Part shown: piece after piece, positions 45,242 to 54,268 of the stretch
Position numbering within the stretch: the first letter of the stretch is position 1
How the letters are laid out: each line of letters begins with the position of its first letter
NCBI GenBank assembly: GCA_034044135.1
Contig: CP139021.1
Location: 5,285,635-5,349,634 of the forward strand
Source of the DNA: Flammeovirgaceae bacterium SG7u.111
GTDB taxonomy: Bacteria > Bacteroidota > Bacteroidia > Cytophagales > Flammeovirgaceae
Reading direction: 5' to 3'
Length of the DNA stretch: 64,000 nt
Translations under genes and position numbers: made by a program
Notes under the pieces: model-generated
Told to the model about the DNA's origin: nothing
Seen by the model: the letters and a program-made list of their open reading frames with translations, nothing else
Database searches by the model: none

Positions 45242-46936
45242 TCAAGCTTCAATGCTATGTGCCTCACCAGAATGATCAGGCAAGCGAATGTTCTCCACTA
45301 AGTCCCTAATCTCTTGCGGTGGAGCTGGCGTAAACTGCATTACGATCATAGCTACCACGAAGTTTACGATCATCCCTACCGTACCTATTCCCTCGGGTGA
45401 AATACCCAAGAACCAGTTTTCTTCTACATTCAGCTCGGGGTTCATAAACTTGAAATAAATGATGTATGCCGAGGTGAACAGCAAGCCGACGACCATTCCA
45501 GCAACCGCTCCTTCCCTGTTCATCCGTTTGTTGAAAATCCCCAATATGATGGCGGGAAAAAAGGAGGATGCGGCAAAGCCAAAGGCAAATGCCACGGTGG
45601 CGGCTACATAGTCGGGCGGGTTCACACCAAAATGCCCTGCCAAAATTACAGCAAAGCCTGCGGCAACCCGTGCAGCGATCAGCTCTCCTTTTTCCGAAAT
45701 GTTAGGGGCTAGCTGTTTTTTTATGAGATCGTGAGAAACCGAAGAGCTGATCACGAGCAACAGCCCAGCAGCCGTGCTGAGGGCAGCGGCCAAACCACCA
45801 GCAGCCACCAGGGCAATAACCCAGTTGGGCAGGTTGGCTATTTCGGGGTTGGCAAGTACCATAATATCTTTGTCAATGGTCAGCTCGTTTTCCGCAGCAT
45901 CTCCTACATATTTTATCCTCCCATCTCCATTTTTATCGTCAAACTTTATCAGCCCCGTGGTTTCCCACTTGCTAAACCATTCGGGCATTTTTTCATACTC
46001 CCCATTGTTCACCGTATTGATCAGGTTTGTCCTTGCAAAAGCGGAAATAGCTGGAGCGGTGGTATAAAGGATCGCAATAAAAATAAGCGCATAGCCTGCC
46101 GAAACACGGGCATCTTTCACTTTGGGCACGGTAAAGAACCGAACGATAACGTGTGGCAAACCAGCGGTACCAACCATAAGGGCAGCGGTGATGCACAACA
46201 TATCCAACACGCCCTTGCTACCTTCGGTGTAGGCGGCAAAACCGAGTTCTTCGTGCAAGCCATCTAGCTTATCGAGCAAATACGTTCCGTCTTCCAGCGA
46301 CCCTCCAAAACCCAGTTGGGGGATAGGATTGCCCGTCATCAAGATAGAGATGAAAATGGCTGGCACCATAAAGGCAAAAATCAGGATACAATATTGGGCA
46401 ACTTGGGTGTAGGTGATGCCTTTCATCCCACCCAAAACAGCATAGAAAAAGACAATGATCATCCCGATAATTACCCCCGCAGTCACATCCACTTCCAAAA
46501 AGCGGGAAAATACCACGCCTACGCCACGCATCTGCCCGGCTATGTAGGTAAAAGAAACGAAGAGGGCACAAACCACCGCTACTGTTCGGGCGGTGTTAGA
46601 ATAATAACGATCGCCCACGAAATCGGGCACGGTAAACTTGCCAAACTTCCGCAAATAAGGTGCAAGCAAAAGTGCAAGCAACACGTAGCCGCCCGTCCAG
46701 CCCATGAGGTACACCGAGCCGTCGTAGCCCATGAAGGAGATCAGCCCGGCCATGGAAATGAACGATGCTGCCGACATCCAGTCCGCAGCAGTCGCCATGC
46801 CGTTGGCTATGGGGTGAACACCACCACCTGCCACATAAAATTCGCCTGTAGTGCCAGCTCTACTCCATATGGCAATGCCTATATATATCAAAAAAGTTAC
46901 GCCTACTATGAGGTAGGTCCAAATCTGTACGTCCAT
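45242..46936 (-). CDS. Sodium/solute symporter large subunit (VC_2705 / ActP-like)
   Basis: 564 residues, about 13 transmembrane helices, SSS family. Near-invariant segments: GGGVHPIANGMATAADWMSAASFISMAG (the two-subunit symporter signature), FGKFTVPDFVGDRYYSNTARTVAV, QMRGVGVVFSRFLEV and ALAAALSTAAGLLLVISSSVSHDLIKK. Together with the DUF4212 small subunit upstream it belongs to the two-component sodium symporters, usually assigned to acetate or other monocarboxylates; substrate is inferred only. A soluble loop (about 300-345) contains DDKNGDGRIKYVGD, an EF-hand-like loop. Confidence 0.93.
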   Translation of the reverse strand: MDVQIWTYLIVGVTFLIYIGIAIWSRAGTTGEFYVAGGGVHPIANGMATAADWMSAASFISMAGLISFMGYDGSVYLMGWTGGYVLLALLLAPYLRKFGKFTVPDFVGDRYYSNTARTVAVVCALFVSFTYIAGQMRGVGVVFSRFLEVDVTAGVIIGMIIVFFYAVLGGMKGITYTQVAQYCILIFAFMVPAIFISILMTGNPIPQLGFGGSLEDGTYLLDKLDGLHEELGFAAYTEGSKGVLDMLCITAALMVGTAGLPHVIVRFFTVPKVKDARVSAGYALIFIAILYTTAPAISAFARTNLINTVNNGEYEKMPEWFSKWETTGLIKFDDKNGDGRIKYVGDAAENELTIDKDIMVLANPEIANLPNWVIALVAAGGLAAALSTAAGLLLVISSSVSHDLIKKQLAPNISEKGELIAARVAAGFAVILAGHFGVNPPDYVAATVAFAFGFAASSFFPAIILGIFNKRMNREGAVAGMVVGLLFTSAYIIYFKFMNPELNVEENWFLGISPEGIGTVGMIVNFVVAMIVMQFTPAPPQEIRDLVENIRLPDHSGEAHSIEA

Positions 46937-46990
46937 TTTATAGAGGGGATTAAAAAGTAAAAAGATGTTTTTTGGTTTGAGGGGAGGTTA

Positions 46991-47248
46991 CTATTCGTCG
47001 TAACCGTATTTTTTGTCGAGCTTATTCATGAGCCGGACATAGACAAAAATCAAGATGACAAAGACGTACATTGCCCCTTGTTGGGCAAACCAAAACCCAA
47101 GTTTGAACCCTCCTACTTTTATGCCGTTGAGGAAATCGGCAAATAAAATCCCGCATCCATAAGAAACGAAGACCCACACTCCGAGTAGTATGAGCAAATA
47201 GCGCAAGTTAGCTTTCCAGTAAGCTTTTGGCTTAGAGTTGTTTTCCAT
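46991..47248 (-). CDS. DUF4212 sodium/substrate symporter small subunit
   Basis: 85 residues with two transmembrane helices (about 14-36 and 50-72). Signature: YWKANLRYLLILLGVWVFVSYGCGILFADFLN and GFKLGFWFAQQGAMYVFVILIFVYVRLMNKLDKKYGYDE. It is always found next to its large symporter subunit, which starts 54 bases downstream here. Confidence 0.93.
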   Translation of the reverse strand: MENNSKPKAYWKANLRYLLILLGVWVFVSYGCGILFADFLNGIKVGGFKLGFWFAQQGAMYVFVILIFVYVRLMNKLDKKYGYDE

Positions 47249-47382
47249 TTTCAGTGATTTACTTTGGTATTTATGTTATGTAAAAAGTTCTTGAAAAATA
47301 AGAATAATTTGGGGGGATAATAGAAATTAGGACCGTTTTTCTTCCTTTTACAGTAAACATGCTCTAACCTAAACTCAGCTCG

Positions 47383-47835
47383 ATGCCTTTTTTGTGGAAA
47401 AAGACGACATTTTTAATCGCTCTAGTCTTATTACTTATAAGCTTGTTCCTTTTACTGATAGGTTCTGACCTTCTGCTACTTCCCATCTTATCGTACCCTT
47501 ACCTCCCCATCGGCACTTTGGTGGCTTGGATTGCCGAAATCAGCTTCCCTTTCCTCTTCTTGTGGACGGCAAAAGCATTAAACCTTTCTCTCGAAAAAGG
47601 AGGAAAAGCATTTTACACTCTTGTAAAAATGGGTTTACTCAACGGGCTATTGTTCGGAATTATAGGATATCTTTTGATGGGAAACTGGGCTTTCAACGGG
47701 GATGCCTCTACTGCGAGTGGGGCACAACGGATGTTGCTATTTTGGATAAACTGTGCACTGCCTGCAGTTCTTCCATTACTTGGGTTACTATGGCTGACAT
47801 TCAGGAGGCTGGTCTGGTCACTTTTTAAACTTTAA
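47383..47835 (+). CDS. Hypothetical four-helix membrane protein
   Basis: 150 residues, four hydrophobic helices (about 8-32, 38-62, 82-104, 118-142). No recognised family; leucine-rich. The start at 47383 follows a short leader and is divergent from the DUF4212 gene. It could be a small integral membrane protein of the DUF4386-like type, but no motif supports that. Confidence 0.6.
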   Translation: MPFLWKKTTFLIALVLLLISLFLLLIGSDLLLLPILSYPYLPIGTLVAWIAEISFPFLFLWTAKALNLSLEKGGKAFYTLVKMGLLNGLLFGIIGYLLMGNWAFNGDASTASGAQRMLLFWINCALPAVLPLLGLLWLTFRRLVWSLFKL

Positions 47836-47979
47836 CATTTCAAGATGCTCCGCCATCTTACCACAGACAAAAAGAAGTTTTCAAAATCAAAATAACCTTA
47901 CCAAGAACCAGTAGATGGAGCTGTAGGGTTGGTATTATACTTCTAAAAATGAATTAGGGACAAGGGTTATCATTCAACA

Positions 47980-48065
47980 TTTTAATCCTACCGGGGCTGA
48001 AAAGTATGTAGGTAATAAGCTAGTTGGCACAAAGGGGCATTAATATGCCCCGGACCGGATTAAAA
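47980..48065. repeat. Palindromic element with two alternative pairings
   Basis: TTTTAATCC-TA-CCGGGGC (47980-47997) pairs with GCCCCGG-AC-CGGATTAAAA (48047-48065). The same GCCCC also closes a local perfect hairpin GGGGCAT-TAAT-ATGCCCC (48034-48051), so the two folds exclude each other. Located between convergent genes. Confidence 0.5.
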
Positions 48066-48086
48066 ATTTCTTTTCTAAGAGATGGA

Positions 48087-48296
48087 CTAGTCGCAGAAAA
48101 TCGCCTCTACCATGTTGTTGATGCTCACATTCTTGCTTCTTTCTAGCACTTTCACATCTTTCTGGCCTGTGGTGATGTTGGTAAACGTGCATTCATACAC
48201 ACCTTTGTCTTTCAAAATCAAGTCTAGTTTCCAATCTTCGATCATACCATTTTGGATGTAGCTATGGCAAAGCTGTTCAATGTTGATGTTCTTCAT
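48087..48296 (-). CDS. Hypothetical small protein
   Basis: 69 residues, soluble: IEQLCHSYIQNGMIEDWKLDL, then VYECTFTNITTGQKDVKVLERSKNVSINNMVEAIFCD. The regular polar/hydrophobic alternation and balanced composition suggest a real gene. No family recognised; the palindrome at 47980-48065 lies just beyond its stop. Confidence 0.5.
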   Translation of the reverse strand: MKNINIEQLCHSYIQNGMIEDWKLDLILKDKGVYECTFTNITTGQKDVKVLERSKNVSINNMVEAIFCD

Positions 48297-48849
48297 ATTC
48301 GTACACTTTAACGTTGGAAAATATTAAAAAATAGTTTTTTGGCAAAAATCTTACTTAAACCTTTAGAAAGATCTTTCTTGTAAGCTTCTGTTAATTTAAC
48401 ACCGATAAAACCAAAATATATCCGTCCGTTGGGATTTGTTAAGAAAGTACTAGGATTGGATTCTATCTTTATAGATGTAAGATTTTGGGAAAAAGCGCCC
48501 AATATATTAGGTAGGTAATGATTGGAGTATGGGATATTGTAACTTTGGGAGTAAATTGGACTTAAATGACTATCCAAGAGCCTACACAGGTGATACTGAT
48601 AAGAGACACAAGGCAAATTGTTGCCCATTTAATAATTCTCATGGTTTCTTCGTGACTGAAAGCAGGCTCTACTATCGGGCCTCTGTCCCTGGAATCAGAA
48701 GAACCATCGGGAAATGATCCATTGAGGTAAGACATAGTTAAATCTATTTTAAAGTTATGTATATGTAATTTTTTGATTTGATACTTAAAATTACCTTGTT
48801 TGTGGTATTTATGCCATTTTGCTTAAAGATATTAGCTTAATAAATCAAA
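48297..48849. other. 553-bp region without a convincing gene
   Basis: Open stretches exist on both strands but none has family features or a credible start. A plus-strand frame ending at 48717 (NNSHGFFVTESRLYYRASVPGIRRTIGK) may be the eroded 3' end of an old gene. The last 100 bases should hold the promoter of the small membrane protein gene. Confidence 0.3.
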
Positions 48850-48999
48850 ATGAAAGACAAACCTTACATAGACGAGCATAAACAAGATGAAGCTCCTCCT
48901 TCTTTTGTAAAAAGCTGGAAACAACTCTATACCATAGTAATAGGTGAATTGATCGTGCTGATCATCCTATTTTATTTGTTTACCCAATACTTTGCATAA
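48850..48999 (+). CDS. 49-residue single-helix membrane protein upstream of an SSS symporter
   Basis: ATG 48850 to TAA 48999. A polar N-terminus (MKDKPYIDEHKQDEAPPSFV, about 20 residues) is followed by KSWKQLYTIVIGELIVLIILFYLFTQYFA, one transmembrane helix running to the C-terminus. Predicted N-in. It lies 160 bases before the 568-residue symporter on the same strand, with no terminator between. It is too short for standard gene callers. By position it may be an accessory subunit of the symporter, like DUF4212, although it is unrelated in sequence. Confidence 0.65.
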   Translation: MKDKPYIDEHKQDEAPPSFVKSWKQLYTIVIGELIVLIILFYLFTQYFA

Positions 49000-49159
49000 T
49001 TCTGACTCAGAAATCAGGAGCACGAAGGGGAAGGTGTACCTGCGTGGGCAACAATGCACCTACCCAATGCCTAAAAAACAAACTTTATTTTCTAACAATC
49101 AGCGCCTTTAAACCAAGCAAACAGCTTAGCAAAGCTGATACTTACAAAATTTAATCTAT

Positions 49160-50866
49160 ATGGAAATACTCGACTGGATTGTGCTGGTGGGCACTTTGGC
49201 TTTCATTGTGGTGTACGGATCGTGGAAATCTCGGGGAAGCAAAGACATCAAGGGATATTTGTTGGGGGGAAAAGAAGCAGGATGGCTCACAGTCGCACTT
49301 TCCATTATGGCTACCCAAGCCAGTGCCATCACCTTTTTATCTGCACCAGGACAAGCTTATTCAGATGGAATGCGCTTTGTTCAATTTTATTTTGGCTTAC
49401 CTATAGCCATGGTGGTGCTCTCCATGACCGTCGTCCCATTTTACCACCGGCTCAATGTATATACCGCCTACGAGTTTCTGGAAAAACGCTTCGATGTGTG
49501 GACTCGGACACTTACAGCTTTTCTTTTCCTCATGCAACGAGGACTGGCCGCTGGTTTTACCATCTTCGCCCCGTCGCTCATCCTTTCTTCTCTCTTGGGC
49601 TGGGACATCAACCTCACAAATGCCCTCATCGGCATAATGGTAATAGTTTACACATTCACTGGAGGGACTAAAGCAGTAAACCAGACGCAAAAATACCAAA
49701 TGGTCGTGATCTTATTTGGGATGTTCATAGCGGGGGTGCTGGTTGTTGAAATGCTTCCCGACGAAGTTTCATTTGGAAGTGCGATGAAGATTGCGGGAAA
49801 AATGGGCAAGCTCAATGCAGTTGATTTTGACTTTGACCTCAGCAGCAGGTACAATATATGGACTGGGGTGATCGGCGGATTTTTCTTGGCCCTCTCCTAC
49901 TTTGGTACGGACCAATCGCAAGTACAACGCTACCTTTCGGGCAGTTCGGTGAAGCAAAGTAGGCTGGGCTTGCTCTTCAACGGTATGGCGAAAATCCCGA
50001 TGCAATTCCTTATCTTGTTCATAGGGGCGATGGTCTATGTGTTTTATATTTTCCATCAACCTCCTGTAGTGTTCAACAAAGTATTGCTGGAAAACACCCA
50101 AGAGACGGCTATGCATGACGAGCTGTTAGCCGCAGAAAGTGCCTACATAGATGCCTATGAAGAAAAGAAGAAAAGTGCTTTTTCGTATGTAGATGCATTA
50201 GAGGAAGGAGATGATGCAAAGACAGAAGAGGCCATAACACATTTGAGAGCCTCGGATGAAGAGATGAAAAAGGCCAGAGAAGAAGCGAAAACAATCATTG
50301 AAACAGCCGACCCTTCTGCCGATACCAACGACATCAACTATATCTTCCTCACTTTTGTGATCGACTACTTGCCCACGGGAATTGTAGGGCTGCTCATAGC
50401 CGTAATTCTCTCGGCTTCTATGTCGTCCACCTCAGGAGAATTGAATGCCTTGGCCTCCACCACACTGGTAGATATTTACAAGCGGCTGGGTAAAAAGGAA
50501 GCAAGCGATGCGCATTACCTCAAAGTTTCAAAATGGATCACGGTGTTTTGGGGAGGGTACGCCATTCTTTTTGCTATGTACGCAAACCGCCTTGGCAGTT
50601 TGATAGAAGCGGTAAACATCTTAGGATCATTAGTGTACGGAACAATTTTAGGAATTTTCCTTACCGCTTTTTATGTAAAAAGAGCAGGTTCGAGGGCTAC
50701 ATTTATAGCAGCAGTGTTGTCCGAAGCAATTATCTTGTTCTGTTACTTCCACCCTGCCATCAACATCCCATATTTGTGGTATAATGTGATTGGAAGTATT
50801 TCTGTGATGATCTTTGCCCTCATTATCCAGATGATGAGAGGCGGAAGTGGTCATGAGGCAGTGTAG
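49160..50866 (+). CDS. Sodium/solute symporter (SSS family)
   Basis: 568 residues, about 13 helices. Motifs: YLLGGKEAGWLTVALSIMATQASAITFLSAPGQAYSDGMRF, YTAYEFLEKRFDVWTRTLTAFLFLMQRG, TFTGGTKAVNQTQ, GTDQSQVQRYLSG and ILSASMSSTSGELNALASTTLVDIY, the SGLT-like subgroup. An unusual charged insertion of about 85 residues (around 315-400, rich in E/K/A, LEEGDDAKTEEAITHLRASDEEM) is predicted coiled coil and lies in a loop between helices. Substrate is uncertain (sugars, myo-inositol or sialic acid are typical of the subgroup). Confidence 0.92.
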   Translation: MEILDWIVLVGTLAFIVVYGSWKSRGSKDIKGYLLGGKEAGWLTVALSIMATQASAITFLSAPGQAYSDGMRFVQFYFGLPIAMVVLSMTVVPFYHRLNVYTAYEFLEKRFDVWTRTLTAFLFLMQRGLAAGFTIFAPSLILSSLLGWDINLTNALIGIMVIVYTFTGGTKAVNQTQKYQMVVILFGMFIAGVLVVEMLPDEVSFGSAMKIAGKMGKLNAVDFDFDLSSRYNIWTGVIGGFFLALSYFGTDQSQVQRYLSGSSVKQSRLGLLFNGMAKIPMQFLILFIGAMVYVFYIFHQPPVVFNKVLLENTQETAMHDELLAAESAYIDAYEEKKKSAFSYVDALEEGDDAKTEEAITHLRASDEEMKKAREEAKTIIETADPSADTNDINYIFLTFVIDYLPTGIVGLLIAVILSASMSSTSGELNALASTTLVDIYKRLGKKEASDAHYLKVSKWITVFWGGYAILFAMYANRLGSLIEAVNILGSLVYGTILGIFLTAFYVKRAGSRATFIAAVLSEAIILFCYFHPAINIPYLWYNVIGSISVMIFALIIQMMRGGSGHEAV

Positions 50867-50887
50867 CTCCACTTGAAAGTTCTTGAC

Positions 50888-50927
50888 AAACCCCTTCTGG
50901 TAGTCGACCGGAAGGGGTTTATTTTTA
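50888..50927 (+). terminator. Symporter terminator
   Basis: AAACCCCTTC (50888-50897) with GAAGGGGTTT (50911-50920), then ATTTTTA. Confidence 0.9.
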
Positions 50928-50986
50928 TATAGAAATCTAAAAAAGCTTAACAGTATGCATTTTTATTGGTTTTATAGTAAAAAACC

Positions 50987-51787
50987 ATGGACAACAGCAA
51001 ACCAACCAAAAGATACATTTTACTAAATATTATAGGGTTCATAGCCACTATCGTACTCAACGGACTGGCAAACGCCCTGCCCCTCAATGGGAAAACTACA
51101 GGTGAGCTTTCCGATGCCTACCCAAACTTGTTTGTACCTGCGGGTTTTACTTTTTCTATTTGGGGTATAATCTACCTTTTGCTGCTCATTTTCATTGTTT
51201 ACCAAATAAGCCTTTTGACCAAGAAAAAAGTCGATACAGCTAATTTTATAGGCAAAATAGGTGGTTGGTTTTTCATTTCTTCTTTGGCAAACGCAAGTTG
51301 GATAGTTGCCTGGCACTATGAACAGGTTGAAATATCCCTTCTCATCATGCTTGTATTGCTTGTCTCTCTTATTAAAATTTACCGATCGCTCAAAATCGGA
51401 GTTAGCAATGTTCCCCAAAAGGAAAAATGGATGGTACATGTCCCTTTCAGCGTTTATCTCGGCTGGATTACCATTGCGACCATCGCCAACACTACCGCTT
51501 TACTGGTGGACCTAGGCTGGGACGGTTTTGGAATAGATCAGCAATATTGGGCTAGCATAATGATAGGTGCAGGAATTATCATTGCCCTTTTGATGGTAGT
51601 AAGAAGAAAAGACCTCTTTTTCAACGCAGTAGTTTTCTGGGCAATTTATGGCATCTACGCCAAGCGTAGCAATAGCGATATATTACCAGACAGCTCTGTA
51701 GAAGCCATCTCGGTTATAGGAATGGTCATTATCGGTATTGCTATCCTTGCTTTGGCTGGTAAAAGACTGATTTTTAGAAAGGTTTAG
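50987..51787 (+). CDS. TspO/MBR-related (tryptophan-rich sensory) membrane protein
   Basis: 266 residues with seven to eight helices. The N-terminal part carries NGLANALPLNGKTTGELSDAYPNLFVPAGFTFSIWGIIYLLLL, which resembles the TspO-related PNxFTPAGxxFxIWGxIY motif; the later part contains VHVPFSVYLGWITIATIANTTALLVDLGWDG. This longer bacterial relative is often labelled tryptophan-rich sensory protein. Ligand and role are not known. Followed 10 bases later by the convergent GNAT gene. Confidence 0.75.
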   Translation: MDNSKPTKRYILLNIIGFIATIVLNGLANALPLNGKTTGELSDAYPNLFVPAGFTFSIWGIIYLLLLIFIVYQISLLTKKKVDTANFIGKIGGWFFISSLANASWIVAWHYEQVEISLLIMLVLLVSLIKIYRSLKIGVSNVPQKEKWMVHVPFSVYLGWITIATIANTTALLVDLGWDGFGIDQQYWASIMIGAGIIIALLMVVRRKDLFFNAVVFWAIYGIYAKRSNSDILPDSSVEAISVIGMVIIGIAILALAGKRLIFRKV

Positions 51788-51797
51788 GTAAAACACA

Positions 51798-52349
51798 CTA
51801 ATAATCCCGAGGGTCGTCTTCCAAGATACCATAGTGGTAATTATCTACCCATTGCCCGCGTATGGGAAGAATTTTCCTTCTGAGCCCTTCGCGGGTCATC
51901 CCTATTTTCTCCAACACCCTCGCCGATTTTGTATTGGCGGTAGCAACCCCTGCATCAATCTTATGCAAGCCAAACTCATCAAAACCAGCTTTTACCATCG
52001 CCTTTGAAGCCTCGGTAGCATAACCTTTACCCCAATAAGTGGGCAGCAATTTGTAATAGATTTCACCCATGTGGTATTTGTCTTGGGAAAGCGTAAGCCC
52101 AGCCAGACCAAGAAATTCGCCGCTTTCTTTCAGTATGACTTTCCATGTATAAAGCTTTCGGGGAGAGCTGGCTTGGCAAGTGATCCAAGGGGTTATGATC
52201 ACCCTCGTCTCTTCTAAGTTTTGTGGGATTCCCAGCGTATTAAACTCATCTACCTCGGGGGTAGAATGTAGTCGATGGATTTCATTTAGGTCTTCCCAAC
52301 TTATCTCTTGTAAGATCAACCTTTCTGTGTGCAAGTTTTTTAGTGCCAT
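51798..52349 (-). CDS. GNAT family N-acetyltransferase (RimJ/RimL type)
   Basis: 183 residues. LHTERLILQEISWEDLNEIHRLHS at the start, EFLGLAGLTL and HMGEIYYKLLPTYWGKGYATEASKAMVKAGFDE carry the acetyl-CoA-binding Q/RxxGxG/A-like loop (WGKGYATEA). ANTKSARVLEKIGMTREG is the family end motif. It transfers acetyl from acetyl-CoA to an amine, possibly a protein N-terminus or an antibiotic; the substrate is unknown. Confidence 0.93.
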   Translation of the reverse strand: MALKNLHTERLILQEISWEDLNEIHRLHSTPEVDEFNTLGIPQNLEETRVIITPWITCQASSPRKLYTWKVILKESGEFLGLAGLTLSQDKYHMGEIYYKLLPTYWGKGYATEASKAMVKAGFDEFGLHKIDAGVATANTKSARVLEKIGMTREGLRRKILPIRGQWVDNYHYGILEDDPRDY

Positions 52350-52412
52350 ATACTAATATGACATTCAAAATGGTAAGAACAAAGGCAAAGAAGAAAATAA
52401 GCAGGCAGGAGT

Positions 52413-52461
52413 TAGATAAAAACAGAAAGCGCATGCAAATCAAGTATTTACATACGCTTTC
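52413..52461 (-). terminator. Sulfatase gene terminator
   Basis: GAAAGCGCATG (52425-52435) and CATACGCTTTC (52451-52461), one mismatch. On the minus strand TGTTTTTATC follows. Confidence 0.7.
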
Positions 52462-52488
52462 CAAAGAAAAAAATTCAACTTTTTCGTA

Positions 52489-54081
52489 TCAATCTTCCCA
52501 ATGCGCTTCCACTATTTTTTGGATTTCAGGATAGTTTGCATCGGTTTCATCCAGCTCTTTGCGTTGGGCTTTCAGCTCTTTTTTTAGTTCGGCAATGATT
52601 TCTTTGTAGCGAGGGTCATTGTACCTGTTGTGCACTTCCTCAGGGTCATTTTTCAAATCATAAAACTCCCAAGTATGTGGGGTTTCTTTGCCTACTCCTG
52701 CATATTGCTTCCCCCAATAAAACTTGGAAAATTCTTCTTCGGGCAAATAATGCTTTCCATAGTAGAAAATCAACTTATAATCTTTGGTACGGACGCCGAA
52801 ATGTGCCGGCACATAATGATGGATAATATGCATCCAATAGCGGTAATATGTCGCTTCTCTCCAGCCTTTTTCGTCTCCACCTTCCAAGGTTTTTACAAAG
52901 CTTTTTCCCTGCATATATTCGGGCGATTTACCACCAGCAAGCTCGATCATGGTAGGAGCATAATCAGCGTTATTTATTAGCAAATCAGTCACCCTGCCTT
53001 TATCAACCACCTTTGGATAATGGACTATAAATGGCATTCGCATAGATTCGTCGTACATCCAGCGTTTGTCAATGTAGTCGTGCTCACCGAGCATCATCCC
53101 TTGGTCGCCGGTGTAGATAATTACCGTATTTTCCCAAAGCCCTTCTTCTTTCAAGTAAGCGAACAAGCGCCCTAAGTTATCGTCTACCCCTTTCACGCAG
53201 CGGAGGTAATCTTTCAAGTATTTCTGATATGCCAAATGGGTACCAGTTTTCGCATCTAGCGAATCGCCAAAAAACTTCTTCACATAGTTACTGTGATTAT
53301 TCGCCTGTTGGTTGCGCGGGGAAACGGAAGTACCAATGTAATCCAGCAATTCATCGTTTTTCCCCCTTGTCCCCTCCGAACCAAAATAGGGTTGGTTGTA
53401 CATACTTGCCGGTTCGGGAATTTCCACATCTTTGAGGTACTCCTCGTACCTTGGCGCGTACTCAAACATATCGTGAGGAGCTTTGTAGTGGTGCATCAAG
53501 AAAAATGGTTTGGACTTATCCAGTTTTTTCAAATAATCGATCGACAGATCGGTGATCACATCGGAAGAATGCCCTTCGGTTTTCACCTCATTTTTAGGCC
53601 ACTCTCCTTTGCCCTTTTCCCTAAAGCTAGGATTGAAATACTTCCCTTGGCTTGGAAGGACTTTATAATAATCGAAATTTACGGGTTCGTTTTTTAAGTG
53701 CCATTTCCCAATAATCGCTGTCGAATAACCCAACTTTTTCAGTTCTTGGGGTAAGAATTGCTTTTCAACATCCAGCGCTCCGTCCAAGTCCAGCACCCCG
53801 TTGGTTTGGGAATATTGTCCCGTGAGAATGGTTGCCCGGCTTGGTGTACAAATTGAGTTGGTACAAAAAGCGTTTTCGAACCGAATGCCTTCTTCCGCAA
53901 GTTTATCGAGGTTGGGCGTGGGGTTCAGCCCTGCCAGCCTGCCGTCATACGCTCCTATTGCCTGAGAGGTATGATCGTCGGACATGATGAAAATAATGTT
54001 TGGCTGCTTGCTTTGGCCAAAAGTATTGCCAAGCACGCATTGCAGGGCAATTGCCAATAAGATAATAATGTTCCTTTTCAT
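52489..54081 (-). CDS. Secreted sulfatase (formylglycine-dependent)
   Basis: 530 residues with a signal peptide (about 1-22). PNIIFIMSDDHTSQAIGAYDG supplies the metal aspartates (Asp35, Asp36). The modification motif Cys78-Thr-Pro-Ser-Arg82 (SICTPSRATILTGQ) is the Cys type, needing an FGE/anSME maturase encoded elsewhere. Later motifs: KWHLKNEP, the catalytic HHYKAPHDMFEY, and YTGDQGMMLGEHDYIDKRWMYDESMRMPF. Close to the heparan/chondroitin or algal-polysaccharide sulfatases; the exact substrate is not assigned. It is divergent from the DUF1080 gene, often a neighbour in catabolic clusters. Confidence 0.95.
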   Translation of the reverse strand: MKRNIIILLAIALQCVLGNTFGQSKQPNIIFIMSDDHTSQAIGAYDGRLAGLNPTPNLDKLAEEGIRFENAFCTNSICTPSRATILTGQYSQTNGVLDLDGALDVEKQFLPQELKKLGYSTAIIGKWHLKNEPVNFDYYKVLPSQGKYFNPSFREKGKGEWPKNEVKTEGHSSDVITDLSIDYLKKLDKSKPFFLMHHYKAPHDMFEYAPRYEEYLKDVEIPEPASMYNQPYFGSEGTRGKNDELLDYIGTSVSPRNQQANNHSNYVKKFFGDSLDAKTGTHLAYQKYLKDYLRCVKGVDDNLGRLFAYLKEEGLWENTVIIYTGDQGMMLGEHDYIDKRWMYDESMRMPFIVHYPKVVDKGRVTDLLINNADYAPTMIELAGGKSPEYMQGKSFVKTLEGGDEKGWREATYYRYWMHIIHHYVPAHFGVRTKDYKLIFYYGKHYLPEEEFSKFYWGKQYAGVGKETPHTWEFYDLKNDPEEVHNRYNDPRYKEIIAELKKELKAQRKELDETDANYPEIQKIVEAHWED

Positions 54082-54170
54082 TTTGTAATTCGTCGTTTTG
54101 GGTATTAAATAATGAAGATTTATGAATCTACTTGATAATTCAAGTCATGGAAAATTTTAAGATTGATAGT

Positions 54171-54268
54171 TAAGAGGTTAGATGCCAGAAATTAGAGGTT
54201 AGAAAAAAACAAAAACTCAAAAAGGGTATTTTTTCTAACTTCTAACCTCCAGACTCTAACTTCTCTTA
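54171..54268. repeat. Imperfect long inverted repeat built on GAGGTTAGA words
   Basis: The left arm (54171-54209) and right arm (54229-54268) pair imperfectly over about 40 bases. Each arm itself holds repeats of an AGAGGTTAGA-like word. A weaker palindrome follows at about 54271-54297. The rest of the 54082-54546 gap is AT-rich, with the divergent sulfatase and DUF1080 promoters presumably inside. Confidence 0.55.

Noticed and set aside
48025-48041. TTGGCAC followed by GGCAT as a sigma-54 promoter
   Set aside because: The spacing between the GG and GC doublets is 9 rather than 10 bases, and no plus-strand gene begins nearby.
48308-48628. Minus-strand 106-residue frame
   Set aside because: No recognised motif, low-quality composition, and it competes with a plus-strand frame of equal doubtfulness.
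52343-52534. Small lysine-rich plus-strand frame after the GNAT gene
   Set aside because: It overlaps the sulfatase end and the sulfatase terminator hairpin; the lysine content follows from A-rich DNA.
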